Part shown: positions 42,375-50,118 of the stretch, in pieces | Numbering within the stretch: the first letter of the stretch is position 1 | Layout of the letters: every line of letters starts with the position of its first letter | Assembly (NCBI RefSeq): GCF_027604915.1 | Contig: NZ_JAJAQC010000001.1 | Location: forward strand, 124,001-188,000 | Source: Streptomonospora mangrovi | GTDB lineage: Bacteria; Actinomycetota; Actinomycetes; Streptosporangiales; Streptosporangiaceae | Length of the DNA: 64,000 bases | Reading direction: 5' to 3' | Made by a program: the position numbers and the translations under genes | Notes under the pieces: generated by a model | What the model saw: only the letters and a program-made list of their open reading frames with translations | Databases searched by the model: none | Told to the model about the DNA's origin: nothing

Positions 42375-43907
42375 GTGAAGACCGACATCGGCCAGGACTT
42401 CGAGCTTTGGAAGATGCGCGAGAGACACGACCGGCCTAAGCCCTACGAAGTGCGGTGGCGCGTGGGCACTATGGAAAAGAGCAAATCTTATAAAACGAAA
42501 GCGCTGGCTCAGCAGCGCGAGAGAGCTTTGATGGCGGCAGCCCGCGCGGGGGAGCATTTCAGTGAGGAGACCGGGGAGCCGGTGTCCTGGGCGCGGTCGT
42601 CGGAGACGGTGTACGCGGCGGCGGTGGCCTACGCCCGGCACGCGTGGGGGTCCACCGACTCGGGCAACACCCGCAGGACGGTGCGCGACAACGCGGTGAG
42701 GCTCATCCTGGCCAGCATCGATGACAAGGCGGCGCGCAAGCACCCGGCGCCCGCCGACATGGCCCGGGTGCGCTCCGCCGTGGGCGACTACGGGTGTGAG
42801 TTCACCATCGATTCTGACGCTTCCAGCCTCGCTGAGCGCGTGGTCCCCCGCCCGGCGCCTGCCGACGCGGCGGCGTGCCTGGCCTGGGTCGCTAAGGTGT
42901 CGCGCCCCCTGGCCGAGGTCGCCAAAAGCGCCGACGCCGCTCTGGAACTGCTGGAGCGCTCGTGCGTCCGGCTGCACCAGCGGCGCGGGGCCTCGGCCAC
43001 GGTGGCGCCCGACACCAAGCGGCGGCGGCGCGGGGTGCTCTCCTCGATCCTGGGCCACGCGGTGCAGCGGGGCGTGCTGGCCAGCAACCCCCTGCATGGC
43101 CTGACGATGCGTCGGCCGCGATCCTCCGATGCGGTCTCCCCCCGCCACGTACCCGACTGGGATCAGGCACGGCGGCTGCTGGCCGCTGTGGAGACCAGCC
43201 GCAACAAGAACGACCGGTTCCTGTGGGCCTTCTTCGTGACCGCCTACATGGCGGGAACGCGCCCCGGTGAGACGCGCGCGATCCGAGCCCAGGACATCAT
43301 CTGGCCCGAAGACGTGACCGACTCCGACGCGGCGCCGGGGTGGGGTGTGCTGGTGGCGTCGGGGTCGCGTACCGAGGTCGCCTCCCGCTACACCGACGGG
43401 GGAGAGCGGGGCGAGGTGCGGGGCCTCAAAGGCAGAAGCTCCAAGGATCTGCGCATGGTCCCGCTGGCGCCCGAAGCGGTGGCGGCCCTGCGCTGGCACC
43501 TGGACGCCTATGGAACGGCGCCCGATGGAAGGCTGTTCTGGCACGCTACGGGCGGTGACCCGTGGGGCGTGGTGTCGGGCAAGGTCTACCGCCGCACCTG
43601 GGCGCGGGCGCGCAAAACCGCGCTGACCCCCGCAGAGCGGGAGCTAGGCGTTGCTCAGCGGCCGTACGACCTGCGGCACGGCTGCGCAAGCTACCTGATC
43701 GCCGATGGCGTGCCGACCCCCGAGATCGCGCGGCGCCTCGGCCACTCGGTGGAAGTCCTCCTCACGGTGTACGTCCACTGGTTCCGCCAGCAGGAGCACG
43801 ACGCGAACAAGCTCCTGAGCAGGGCGTTTGCCGAACGCGGGCCTCTCACGGGCCAAGGCGCCCAAGCGCCCGCGTCGGTGACGCGTATTCCCAGGTCAGC
43901 GGCATAG
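42375..43907 (+). CDS. int: tyrosine recombinase / integrase
   Basis: A 510-residue phage-type integrase. An N-terminal arm-binding region (about 1-60) is followed by a core-binding domain (about 75-250) and a catalytic domain (about 265-475): Arg in AGTRPGETRAIRAQD (about 295), RPYDLRHGCASY with the second Arg (about 432), LGHS His (about 456) and the Tyr nucleophile in VYVHW (about 466). The HxLRH box has Tyr for the first His, as in many actinomycete enzymes. GTG 42375 is just after xis. Its stop is 18 bp from the attR core TCCCCGCGTG, the usual int-att arrangement, so the CRISPR repeat is inferred to be its attB. Confidence 0.93.
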   Translation: MKTDIGQDFELWKMRERHDRPKPYEVRWRVGTMEKSKSYKTKALAQQRERALMAAARAGEHFSEETGEPVSWARSSETVYAAAVAYARHAWGSTDSGNTRRTVRDNAVRLILASIDDKAARKHPAPADMARVRSAVGDYGCEFTIDSDASSLAERVVPRPAPADAAACLAWVAKVSRPLAEVAKSADAALELLERSCVRLHQRRGASATVAPDTKRRRRGVLSSILGHAVQRGVLASNPLHGLTMRRPRSSDAVSPRHVPDWDQARRLLAAVETSRNKNDRFLWAFFVTAYMAGTRPGETRAIRAQDIIWPEDVTDSDAAPGWGVLVASGSRTEVASRYTDGGERGEVRGLKGRSSKDLRMVPLAPEAVAALRWHLDAYGTAPDGRLFWHATGGDPWGVVSGKVYRRTWARARKTALTPAERELGVAQRPYDLRHGCASYLIADGVPTPEIARRLGHSVEVLLTVYVHWFRQQEHDANKLLSRAFAERGPLTGQGAQAPASVTRIPRSAA

Positions 43908-43919
43908 ATGGGACGAATG

Positions 43920-43947
43920 GTCCCCTCCCCGCGTGCGCGGGGAGCAC
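43920..43947 (-). CRISPR. right-hand (leader-proximal) half repeat
   Basis: From 43926 to 43947 (core TCCCCGCGTG plus CGCGGGGAGCAC) it matches the array repeat exactly; the 6 bases before the core belong to the element arm and match only partly. No further repeat follows within 33 nt or beyond, so this is the other half of the repeat cut at 30298. Confidence 0.85.
43926..43935. other. attR core of the integrative element
   Basis: TCCCCGCGTG, identical to attL 30289-30298. The base before (C here, A at attL) and after (C here, G at attL) differ, so the shared core is exactly 10 bp. Confidence 0.8.
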
Positions 43948-44050
43948 CCTTCTTGAACTGCGAGGCTGCGGTCCGGGTAGGGCGTTTTTCATTACTTCTA
44001 CTCTTCTCGGAGCCTCGGCGGTAGGGGCTCGGGCGCGGCATGGGGTGATA
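43948..44050 (-). promoter_or_regulatory. probable CRISPR leader
   Basis: This follows the last repeat on the side where the leader of an I-E array in this orientation should lie. It contains a locally A/T-rich run (43982-44010, GTTTTTCATTACTTCTACTC). No repeat is present beyond it. The call is positional. Confidence 0.5.
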
Positions 44051-44142
44051 CGGCGCTTATGGATCCTCTCAACACATACGCGACCACTCGTATGGGTTGG
44101 GGAGCTATGCGCCCCTTCGTTCCGGGAACCTACATTGGCACC

Positions 44143-44982
44143 ATGACGACCCGTGAACCCGCCGGGGCCTCCTCCTTCGCGCCTTCGGCGATCGACTCCC
44201 CCACCGACCCCGCCGCCGTCGTCTCCGCCTCCCCCGGGCCTGACCTGCGCGGGCGGGTGGCCGTCGTCACCGGGGCCGCCGGCGGCATCGGGCGGGCCTG
44301 TGCCGAGCGGTTCCACGCCGCCGGAGCCGAGGTGCGGCTGGTGGACCGCGACGCCGACGGCGTGGCGGCGCTGGCCGCCGCCGGTGTGGGCACGGCCTTC
44401 CCCGTCGACCTCACCGACCTCGACGCCGCCGCCGAGGTCGCGCGCGGGGCCGACATCGTCGTCAACAACGCGGGCGTGCAGACGGTCGCGCCCATCGAGG
44501 AGTTCCCGCCCGACCGGTTCTCCCTCATCCTGCGCCTCATGGTCGAAGCCCCCTTCCGCCTCGTCCAGGCCGCCCTCCCGCATATGTACGCGCGCGGCTG
44601 GGGCCGGATCGTCAACATCTCCTCCGTCCACGGCCTGCGCGCCTCCGCCTACAAGTCCGCCTACGTCACCGCCAAGCACGGGCTTGAGGGCTTCTCCAAG
44701 GTCGCGGCCGTCGAGGGCGCCCCCCACGGCGTCACCTCCAACTGCATCAACCCCGGTTACGTCCGCACGCCCCTGGTCGAGCACCAGATCGCCGAGCAGG
44801 CGCGCGCCCACGGCATCGGCGAGGACGAGGTGGTGGAGTCCGTGCTGCTGGCCCGCACCCCGCTCAAGCGGCTGATCGAGCCCGCCGAGGTCGCCGCCAT
44901 GGCCCTCTACCTGTGCGGACCCGACGCGTCCTTCGTCAACGGGGCCTCCCTGACCATCGACGGAGCCTGGAGCGCGAACTGA
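44143..44982 (+). CDS. 3-hydroxybutyrate dehydrogenase-like short-chain dehydrogenase
   Basis: A 279-residue SDR. The cofactor motif TGAAGGIG is near 41-48, NNAGV near 109-113, and the catalytic Ser (NISSVHG) and YxxxK (YVTAKHG) near 165-185. The end (IEPAEVAAMALYLCGPDASFVNGASLTIDGAWSA) is typical of (R)-3-hydroxybutyrate dehydrogenase, which interconverts 3-hydroxybutyrate and acetoacetate with NAD in storage-polymer and ketone metabolism. ATG 44143 lies 6 bp after TACATT (44131-44136), so the mRNA is probably leaderless. The following GAF/PucR-type regulator overlaps its 3' end and probably controls it. Confidence 0.85.
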   Translation: MTTREPAGASSFAPSAIDSPTDPAAVVSASPGPDLRGRVAVVTGAAGGIGRACAERFHAAGAEVRLVDRDADGVAALAAAGVGTAFPVDLTDLDAAAEVARGADIVVNNAGVQTVAPIEEFPPDRFSLILRLMVEAPFRLVQAALPHMYARGWGRIVNISSVHGLRASAYKSAYVTAKHGLEGFSKVAAVEGAPHGVTSNCINPGYVRTPLVEHQIAEQARAHGIGEDEVVESVLLARTPLKRLIEPAEVAAMALYLCGPDASFVNGASLTIDGAWSAN

Positions 44983-46949
44983 ACGGACCCACCGGCCGCG
45001 GCCCCGACGGCGGCGGCCCCGCCGCCGACGCCGCCAACGCCGCCGACGCGTCCGGCGGCGCCGAGGCGCAGTTCCTACGGCTGCTGCTGCGCGACGCCCC
45101 GGCCGTGGAGTACGAGCGCCCCCTGCTCCAGGCGCGCGCCCGGGGCGCCTCCCCCGCCGAACTCGCCGACCTGGAGGACGCCAAGGTCCTGGCCCTGCGC
45201 GTGCGCACCGTGCTCTCCGACCGGCGCCGCCGCGAGTCCGAGCTGACCGCCCTGTTCGAGACCGCCAACGACCTCGCCGGCATGCGCGACCTGGACCGGG
45301 TGCTGCGCGCCATCGTCGACCGCGCCCGCAACCTGCTGGGCACCGACACCGCCTACCTCACCCTGCGCGACACCGTCCTGGAGAACGGCGACACCGTCAT
45401 GCGCGTGACCTCGGGCTCGGTCTCGGCCCGGTTCCAGCAGCTCCGCCTCGGCCCCGGCGAGGGCCTGGGCGGGCTCGTCGCCCAGACCGCGCTGCCCTAC
45501 GTCACCGCCAACTACTTCACCGACACCCGCTTCCAGCACACCGCGACCATCGACGCCGGCGTCCTGGACGAGGGCCTGGTCGCCATCCTCGGCGTCCCCC
45601 TCCAGCTCAACGGCCGCGTCATCGGCGTGCTCTTCGCCGCCAACCGCCGCGAGCGGCCCTTCTCCCACGCCGAGGTCGCGCTGCTCGGCTCCCTGGCCAC
45701 CCACGCCTCCATCGCCATCGACAGCGCCAACCTCATCGAGGGCACCCGCGCGGCCCTGGAGGAGCTGAACGCCGTCAACCAGCGCCTCACCGACCACAGC
45801 GGCGCCGTCGAGCGGGCCGCCGAGGCGCACGACCGCCTCACCGACCTGGTCCTGCGCGGCGGCGGCGTGGAGGAGGTCGAGGCGGCGGTCAGCGCCGTCC
45901 TCGGCGGCGCGGCCACCGTCCACGACGCCTCCGTCCACGGCGCGCTGCCCGCCGACCCGGCCGTGGCCGAGGCCGTGCGCGCCTCCCAGGCCAGCGGCCG
46001 CGCCGCGCCCACCGGCACCGGCTGGGCGGCGGCGGTCATGGCCGGCGGGGAGCCGCTGGGCGCGGTCGTCCTGGAGGGCGTGGACCTCGACCCCGCCGAC
46101 CAGCGCATCCTGGAGCGCGCGGCCATGGTGATCGCGCTGCTGCTGGTGATGCGGCGCTCGGCCAGCGAGGCGGAGAACCGGGTGCGCGGCGACCTGCTCG
46201 ACGCGGTCCTGGACACCCCCGCCCGCGACCCCGACGGCCTGCGCCGGCGCGCCGAGCGCCTGGGCGCCGACCTCGACGCCGAGCACGTGGTCGTCGTGGC
46301 CGAGGCCCCCGGCGCCCGCCCGGGGCGGCTGCGCGCGGCCGCGATGCACCTGGCAGAGACCTCCGGCGGCCTGGCCGGGACCCGCGCCGGCGCGACCGTG
46401 CTGGTGCTGCCCGGCCCTGAGCCCGCCGCGACCGCGCGCCGGGCGGTGGCCGCGCTCGCGGCGGCGGTCAACACGGAGGTCACGGCAGGTGCGGGCGGCC
46501 CCACCGCCGGCCTGGCGACGTTCGCGGCGCGCTTCGCCGAGGCGCGGCGCTGCCTGCGCGCCCTGGTGGCGCTGGGCCGCATCGGCGAGGTGGCCACCTC
46601 CGCCGACCTCGGCTTCCTCGGCCTGCTGCTGGGCGGCGACCGCGACGTCGCCGGGTTCGTGGACGCCGCCCTCGGCCCGCTCATCGACTACGACGCCCGC
46701 CGCGACACCGCCCTGGTCGAGACGCTGCGCGCCTACTTCGACAGCGGCGGCAGCCTGGCCAAGGCCAAGGACGTCCTGCACGTCCACGTCAACACCGTGG
46801 CCCAGCGCCTGGAGCGCGTCGGCCGCCTCATCGGCCCCGACTGGCAGGAGCCCGCCCGCGCCCTGGAACTCCAGCTCGCGCTGCGCCTGCACACCCTGCT
46901 GGCCGGCGGCGTCACCGAGGACGGCGGCACCGGCCGCGCCCGGCCCTGA
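44913..46949 (+). CDS. GAF-domain regulator with PucR/CdaR-type C-terminal helix-turn-helix
   Basis: Up to 678 residues. A GAF sensor domain (about 110-280: LFETANDLAGMRDLDRVLRAIVDRARNLLGTDTAYLTLRD ... ILGVPLQLNGRVIGVLFAANRRERPFSHAEVALLGSLATHASIAIDSA) is followed by a middle region and a C-terminal PucR-type helix-turn-helix (LVETLRAYFDSGGSLAKAKDVLHVHVNTVAQRLERVGRLIG, about 610-650). The start is uncertain: GTG 44913 lies inside the dehydrogenase gene, and a CTG at 44979 overlapping its stop after GGAG is possible. Such proteins activate neighbouring catabolic genes, here 3-hydroxybutyrate use. Confidence 0.82.
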   Translation: MRTRRVLRQRGLPDHRRSLERELNGPTGRGPDGGGPAADAANAADASGGAEAQFLRLLLRDAPAVEYERPLLQARARGASPAELADLEDAKVLALRVRTVLSDRRRRESELTALFETANDLAGMRDLDRVLRAIVDRARNLLGTDTAYLTLRDTVLENGDTVMRVTSGSVSARFQQLRLGPGEGLGGLVAQTALPYVTANYFTDTRFQHTATIDAGVLDEGLVAILGVPLQLNGRVIGVLFAANRRERPFSHAEVALLGSLATHASIAIDSANLIEGTRAALEELNAVNQRLTDHSGAVERAAEAHDRLTDLVLRGGGVEEVEAAVSAVLGGAATVHDASVHGALPADPAVAEAVRASQASGRAAPTGTGWAAAVMAGGEPLGAVVLEGVDLDPADQRILERAAMVIALLLVMRRSASEAENRVRGDLLDAVLDTPARDPDGLRRRAERLGADLDAEHVVVVAEAPGARPGRLRAAAMHLAETSGGLAGTRAGATVLVLPGPEPAATARRAVAALAAAVNTEVTAGAGGPTAGLATFAARFAEARRCLRALVALGRIGEVATSADLGFLGLLLGGDRDVAGFVDAALGPLIDYDARRDTALVETLRAYFDSGGSLAKAKDVLHVHVNTVAQRLERVGRLIGPDWQEPARALELQLALRLHTLLAGGVTEDGGTGRARP

Positions 46950-47111
46950 CCCGCGCGCCCGCACCCCTCCCCCGACCCGCCGCACCCGCACCGCGCCGCG
47001 CCCCATGCCCGGCACCGCCCCCGGGCGTAGGCGGCCTCGGCTCCGGCGCGTAGCCGCGAAGCCGCCGCAGGGGCGACGACCGGCGTAGGCGCCGGCGGCG
47101 AGGGTGGGCGC

Positions 47112-47450
47112 ATGAACACCACAGCACTCCTGGTGGCGGGCGCCGGGTTCGGCGGCCCCGCCTTCCGCGACCACCCCGGACCGCCGCCGTTCCACCCGAT
47201 GATCGGAGTCTCCATGCTGCTCCTGCTGCTCGCCCTGGGCGTCATCGCCTACCTGCTCGTCTCGCGCGCCAAGGGCGGCCCGCCCTGGGCGCACCACGCC
47301 CGCCGGGCGCACCACCAGCCGCCCGAGGCCGCCGCCCGCCAGGTGCTCGCCGAGCGCTTCGCCCGTGGCGACATCTCCGTCGAGGAGTTCCTGGAGCGCG
47401 CCAGCGTGCTCAACTGGACCCCCGGCGCCGGTGAGGGGAAGCGGCGGTGA
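47112..47450 (+). CDS. SHOCT-domain membrane protein
   Basis: A 112-residue protein with one membrane segment (about 33-52, GVSMLLLLLALGVIAYLLVS) and a C-terminal SHOCT motif (AARQVLAERFARGDISVEEFLERASVL, about 77-103), a short helical interaction module. ATG 47112. The stop overlaps the next GTG (GTGA), so it is co-translated with a multispanning protein and may act with it. Function unknown. Confidence 0.8.
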   Translation: MNTTALLVAGAGFGGPAFRDHPGPPPFHPMIGVSMLLLLLALGVIAYLLVSRAKGGPPWAHHARRAHHQPPEAAARQVLAERFARGDISVEEFLERASVLNWTPGAGEGKRR

Positions 47451-47986
47451 GACTCCCGCCCGCCGCGCGCAAGGCGGTCCTGACCGTTCACGTGCTCGTC
47501 TCGGTGGGGTGGGTGGGCCTGCACGCCGGCGTCCTGACTTTGGTGGCGGCGGGCGCGGCCGCCGCCGACCCGGAGCGCACCACCATGCTCTACGGCGCCG
47601 CCGCCGCTCTGGTGGAGCTGCTCGTCATGCCGGTCAGCACGCTGGCGCTGGTGTCGGGCCTGGTCCTGGCCCTGGCCACCCCGTGGGGCCTGTTCCGCCA
47701 CTGGTGGGTGGCGGCCAAGCTCGGCCTGACCGCGCTGCTGGTGGCCGGGAGCAACCTCAGCCTGGGGCCGGGCGTGGTGGAGCTGGCGCGGGCCGCCGAA
47801 AGCGGCGCGGTGCCCGACCCGGTGGAGGGCGTCCGCATGGCGACCGCGCTCTCGGTGGCGCTGACGGTGCTGGTCACCACCACGCTGCTGTCCACCGTCA
47901 AGCCCTTCGGCCGGATCCGGCGCCCCGGCCGCGCCGGGCGTCCCCGCGCCGCCGCGCCGGCCGCCCGATCCGGGGCCGCCCGATGA
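47447..47986 (+). CDS. DUF2269-like integral membrane protein
   Basis: A 179-residue protein with four predicted membrane helices (about 10-35, 45-72, 84-103, 125-148) and a basic Pro/Ala tail. The pattern AVLTVHVLVSVGWVGLHAGVLTL matches small DUF2269-type membrane proteins. Coupled to the SHOCT gene by a 4-bp overlap. No activity is known. Confidence 0.7.
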   Translation: MRLPPAARKAVLTVHVLVSVGWVGLHAGVLTLVAAGAAAADPERTTMLYGAAAALVELLVMPVSTLALVSGLVLALATPWGLFRHWWVAAKLGLTALLVAGSNLSLGPGVVELARAAESGAVPDPVEGVRMATALSVALTVLVTTTLLSTVKPFGRIRRPGRAGRPRAAAPAARSGAAR

Positions 47987-48167
47987 CCCGTGGCCCGACC
48001 GGCCCGCCGGAGGACTCCGGCGGGCCGCCGCCGTGCCCGGCGTACCCGTTGTGTCCGCCGCGCGGCTGAGACCCGGCACGAATCCCCGGGCGCGCCGCCC
48101 GCCGAAGCGACAGGGCGCCCGCACCGTGACATCCTCGACCCGGGACGGACGAACCGTGAGAGGAACC

Positions 48168-48863
48168 ATGGCCGGCATGTGGCACGGGGAGCTGTACACC
48201 GACTTCACCGGCGGCGGCGGCACCGACGGACCCGGCGGCGACGACCTCGACGCGCTCGTGCGCGCCGCCTTCGCCCCGCACGACGGCCGCGGCGGGGCGC
48301 CCGCCGCCGGCGCGACCCCGGCGGGCGGCGGCGCGCCGACCAGCCGCTCCATTCCCTACGACGTGGTCACCGGCGCCGCCGAGACCCCCGTGGGGTTCCT
48401 GTTCCTGGCGATGACCGAGGAGGGCCTGGCGGCCTGCACGTTCGCGTCCGAGGAGACCGTGGTGGACCGGCTGCGCCGCGCCGTCTCGGCCGACATCGGC
48501 CCCCACGACGCCCACCTGGACCCGGTGCGCCGCGAGATCGACGCCTACTTCTCCGGCCGCCCCGCCCGCACCCGGATCCACCTGGACCTGCGGCTGGTCG
48601 GCGACTTCGGCCGGGTGGTGCTGCGCTCGCTGCTGGACGTGCCCTACGGCGGCACCGTCACCGTCGGCGACCTGGCCCGGCGCATCGGCCGCCCCAACGC
48701 CCGCCGCGCGGTGGCCAGCACGCTGGCGGCCAACCCGCTCTGCCTGTTCCTGCCCTGCCACCGGGTGGTCGCCGACGACTACCCCGAGTCGGTGGGACCC
48801 TACGTCGGCGGCCCCGAGGCCAAGCGCCGCCTGCTGGAGCTGGAGGCCGCCGGCGCGGCCTGA
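48168..48863 (+). CDS. methylated-DNA-protein cysteine methyltransferase (O6-alkylguanine repair)
   Basis: A 231-residue protein. The DNA-binding and active-site domain (about 125-228) carries VPYGGTVTVGDLARRIGRPNARRAVASTLAANP and the acceptor motif LPCHRVV, whose Cys takes the alkyl group from O6-alkylguanine in a single-use reaction. The N-terminal ~60 residues are a Gly/Ala-rich extension absent from minimal members. ATG 48168 follows GAGAGGAA. It stands alone and convergent with the phosphatase gene. Confidence 0.88.
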   Translation: MAGMWHGELYTDFTGGGGTDGPGGDDLDALVRAAFAPHDGRGGAPAAGATPAGGGAPTSRSIPYDVVTGAAETPVGFLFLAMTEEGLAACTFASEETVVDRLRRAVSADIGPHDAHLDPVRREIDAYFSGRPARTRIHLDLRLVGDFGRVVLRSLLDVPYGGTVTVGDLARRIGRPNARRAVASTLAANPLCLFLPCHRVVADDYPESVGPYVGGPEAKRRLLELEAAGAA

Positions 48864-48909
48864 GCGCGCCCGCGCCCCGGCGCTCCGCGCCCCCGGCGCC
48901 CTGGTGCCC

Positions 48910-49440
48910 TCAGCGCGGCCCGCGCGGCCCTAGCAGCGCCGCCAGTTCGGCGGTGAGCCCCTTGGACGCGGCCTCGACCATGGTCAGCACCGTGCTGAAC
49001 CCGTCGTCGCCGCCGTAGTAGGGGTCGGGGACCTCCGGGTTGGGGCCGACCTCGCCGGGGGCGAAGCCGCGGAACAGCCGCAGCCGGTCGCGCACGGTGT
49101 CGGGGTCGGGGGCGCGGCGCACCAGCTCGTCCATGTTGTCCAGGTCCATGGCCAGGACCAGGTCGCGCTGCTCGAACCACGCGGGGTCGAACTGGCGGGC
49201 CACGTGGTCGGTGGGGTAGCCGTGCACGCGCAGCGCGGCGGCGGCGCGGGGGTCCATGCCCCAGCCCAGGTGCCAGTCGCCGGTGCCGGCGCTGTCCACC
49301 GCCACCGCCTCGGCCAGCCCCGCGCGGGCGAGGTCGGCGGTCAGCACCTTCTCGGCCATGGGCGAGCGGCAGATGTTGCCCAGGCACACCACACAGATCC
49401 GGTAGGGACCGGAGGGGTCGCGGGGTTCGGGCAGGCTCAT
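48910..49440 (-). CDS. low-molecular-weight protein-tyrosine phosphatase
   Basis: A 176-residue cytoplasmic phosphatase. The P-loop CLGNICRS (about 19-26, CX5R) is at the N-terminus, and the general-acid motif PDPYYGG is near 138-144, both intact. Members dephosphorylate bacterial tyrosine kinases or capsule enzymes, though targets here are unknown. ATG 49440. Preceded by a 230-bp gap that carries a strong hairpin. Confidence 0.92.
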   Translation of the reverse strand: MSLPEPRDPSGPYRICVVCLGNICRSPMAEKVLTADLARAGLAEAVAVDSAGTGDWHLGWGMDPRAAAALRVHGYPTDHVARQFDPAWFEQRDLVLAMDLDNMDELVRRAPDPDTVRDRLRLFRGFAPGEVGPNPEVPDPYYGGDDGFSTVLTMVEAASKGLTAELAALLGPRGPR

Positions 49441-49530
49441 CGGGCGCGCGGCGCGCGCTCGGGCGGCCCAGGTCGGGCCGATCGGCGCGGGCCGCTCCCC
49501 CCTTTCCCAAAGAGGCGTGCTGGCGGCGGA

Positions 49531-49565
49531 CCGCCCGCCCCCGCCGGGCGGGCGGGGGCGGGCGG
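49531..49565 (-). terminator. terminator of the signalling operon
   Basis: A perfect 14-bp GC inverted repeat (49531-49544 with 49552-49565) lies about 105 bp after the stop of the response-regulator gene. Confidence 0.6.
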
Positions 49566-49671
49566 CGCAGTCGTGGGGACCGGGCGGCCGCGGGTCGCGG
49601 CGCGCGGTCGTGCATACCGTAATCGAGGAACGCGCTTACCGCAGGCGGGCGCGTGTTTTCGGCTCCGCCGG

Positions 49672-50118
49672 TCAGCCCTTGGGCAGCCGGACGACGGTCA
49701 CGAAGAAGTCGTCGATCTGGCGGACCACCCGGATGAACGACTCGAAGTCCACCGGCTTGGCCACATAGGCGTTGGCGTGCAGGCGGTAGCTGCGCAGGAT
49801 GTCCTCCTCGGCCTCGGAGGTGGTCAGCACGACGATGGGGATGTGCGAGAGGGCCTCGTCCTTCTTGACCTCCTCCAGCACCTCGCGGCCGTCCTTGCGG
49901 GGCAGGTTGAGGTCGAGCAGGATGAGGTGCGGTGCGGGCGCGTCGGCGAACTCGCCCTCGCGGCGCAGGAAGCGCAGGGCCTCGACCCCGTCGGAGACCA
50001 CGTGCAGGCGGTTGCCCACCTTGTGCTCCTCGAACGCCTCCTTGGTCATCAGGACGTCGCCGGGGTCGTCCTCGACCAGCAGCACCTCAATGGGTTGCAC
50101 CAAGTTGTCCTCGCTCAC
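49672..50118 (-). CDS. single-domain response regulator (Rcp1-like)
   Basis: A 148-residue stand-alone receiver: acidic pair in VEDDPGDVLMTKEAF, phospho-Asp in LILLDLNLPRKDGREVL (about 69), Thr/Ser in VVLTTSEAEEDI and Lys in YVAKPVD (about 121). No output domain, so it likely works in a phosphorelay or by protein contact. Its GTG start at 50118 overlaps the kinase stop (GTGA). Last gene of the three-gene operon. Confidence 0.92.
   Translation of the reverse strand: MSEDNLVQPIEVLLVEDDPGDVLMTKEAFEEHKVGNRLHVVSDGVEALRFLRREGEFADAPAPHLILLDLNLPRKDGREVLEEVKKDEALSHIPIVVLTTSEAEEDILRSYRLHANAYVAKPVDFESFIRVVRQIDDFFVTVVRLPKG

Larger units (their letters stand above)
30299..43935. mobile_element. integrative (AICE-like) element inserted in a CRISPR repeat
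   Basis: 13,637 bp bounded by the direct repeat TCCCCGCGTG. The tyrosine integrase gene ends 18 bp from the right core, with an excisionase just before it. The cargo is element-type: HUH replication initiator, FtsK/TraB-like translocase, VirB6/TrbL-like membrane protein, SCO3933-type protein, two GntR regulators, a BldC-like regulator and small hypotheticals. Local base composition is visibly less GC-rich in several genes than in the host. The left repeat half plus core plus the right repeat half rebuilds a CRISPR repeat without mismatch. Layout and content match actinomycete integrative and conjugative elements (pSAM2 class), but those normally target tRNA genes. Confidence 0.88.

Noticed and set aside
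43926-43935. Idea that the element targets a tRNA gene as in pSAM2
   Set aside because: No tRNA-like cloverleaf or CCA-end sequence is seen at either border; both borders are parts of the CRISPR repeat.
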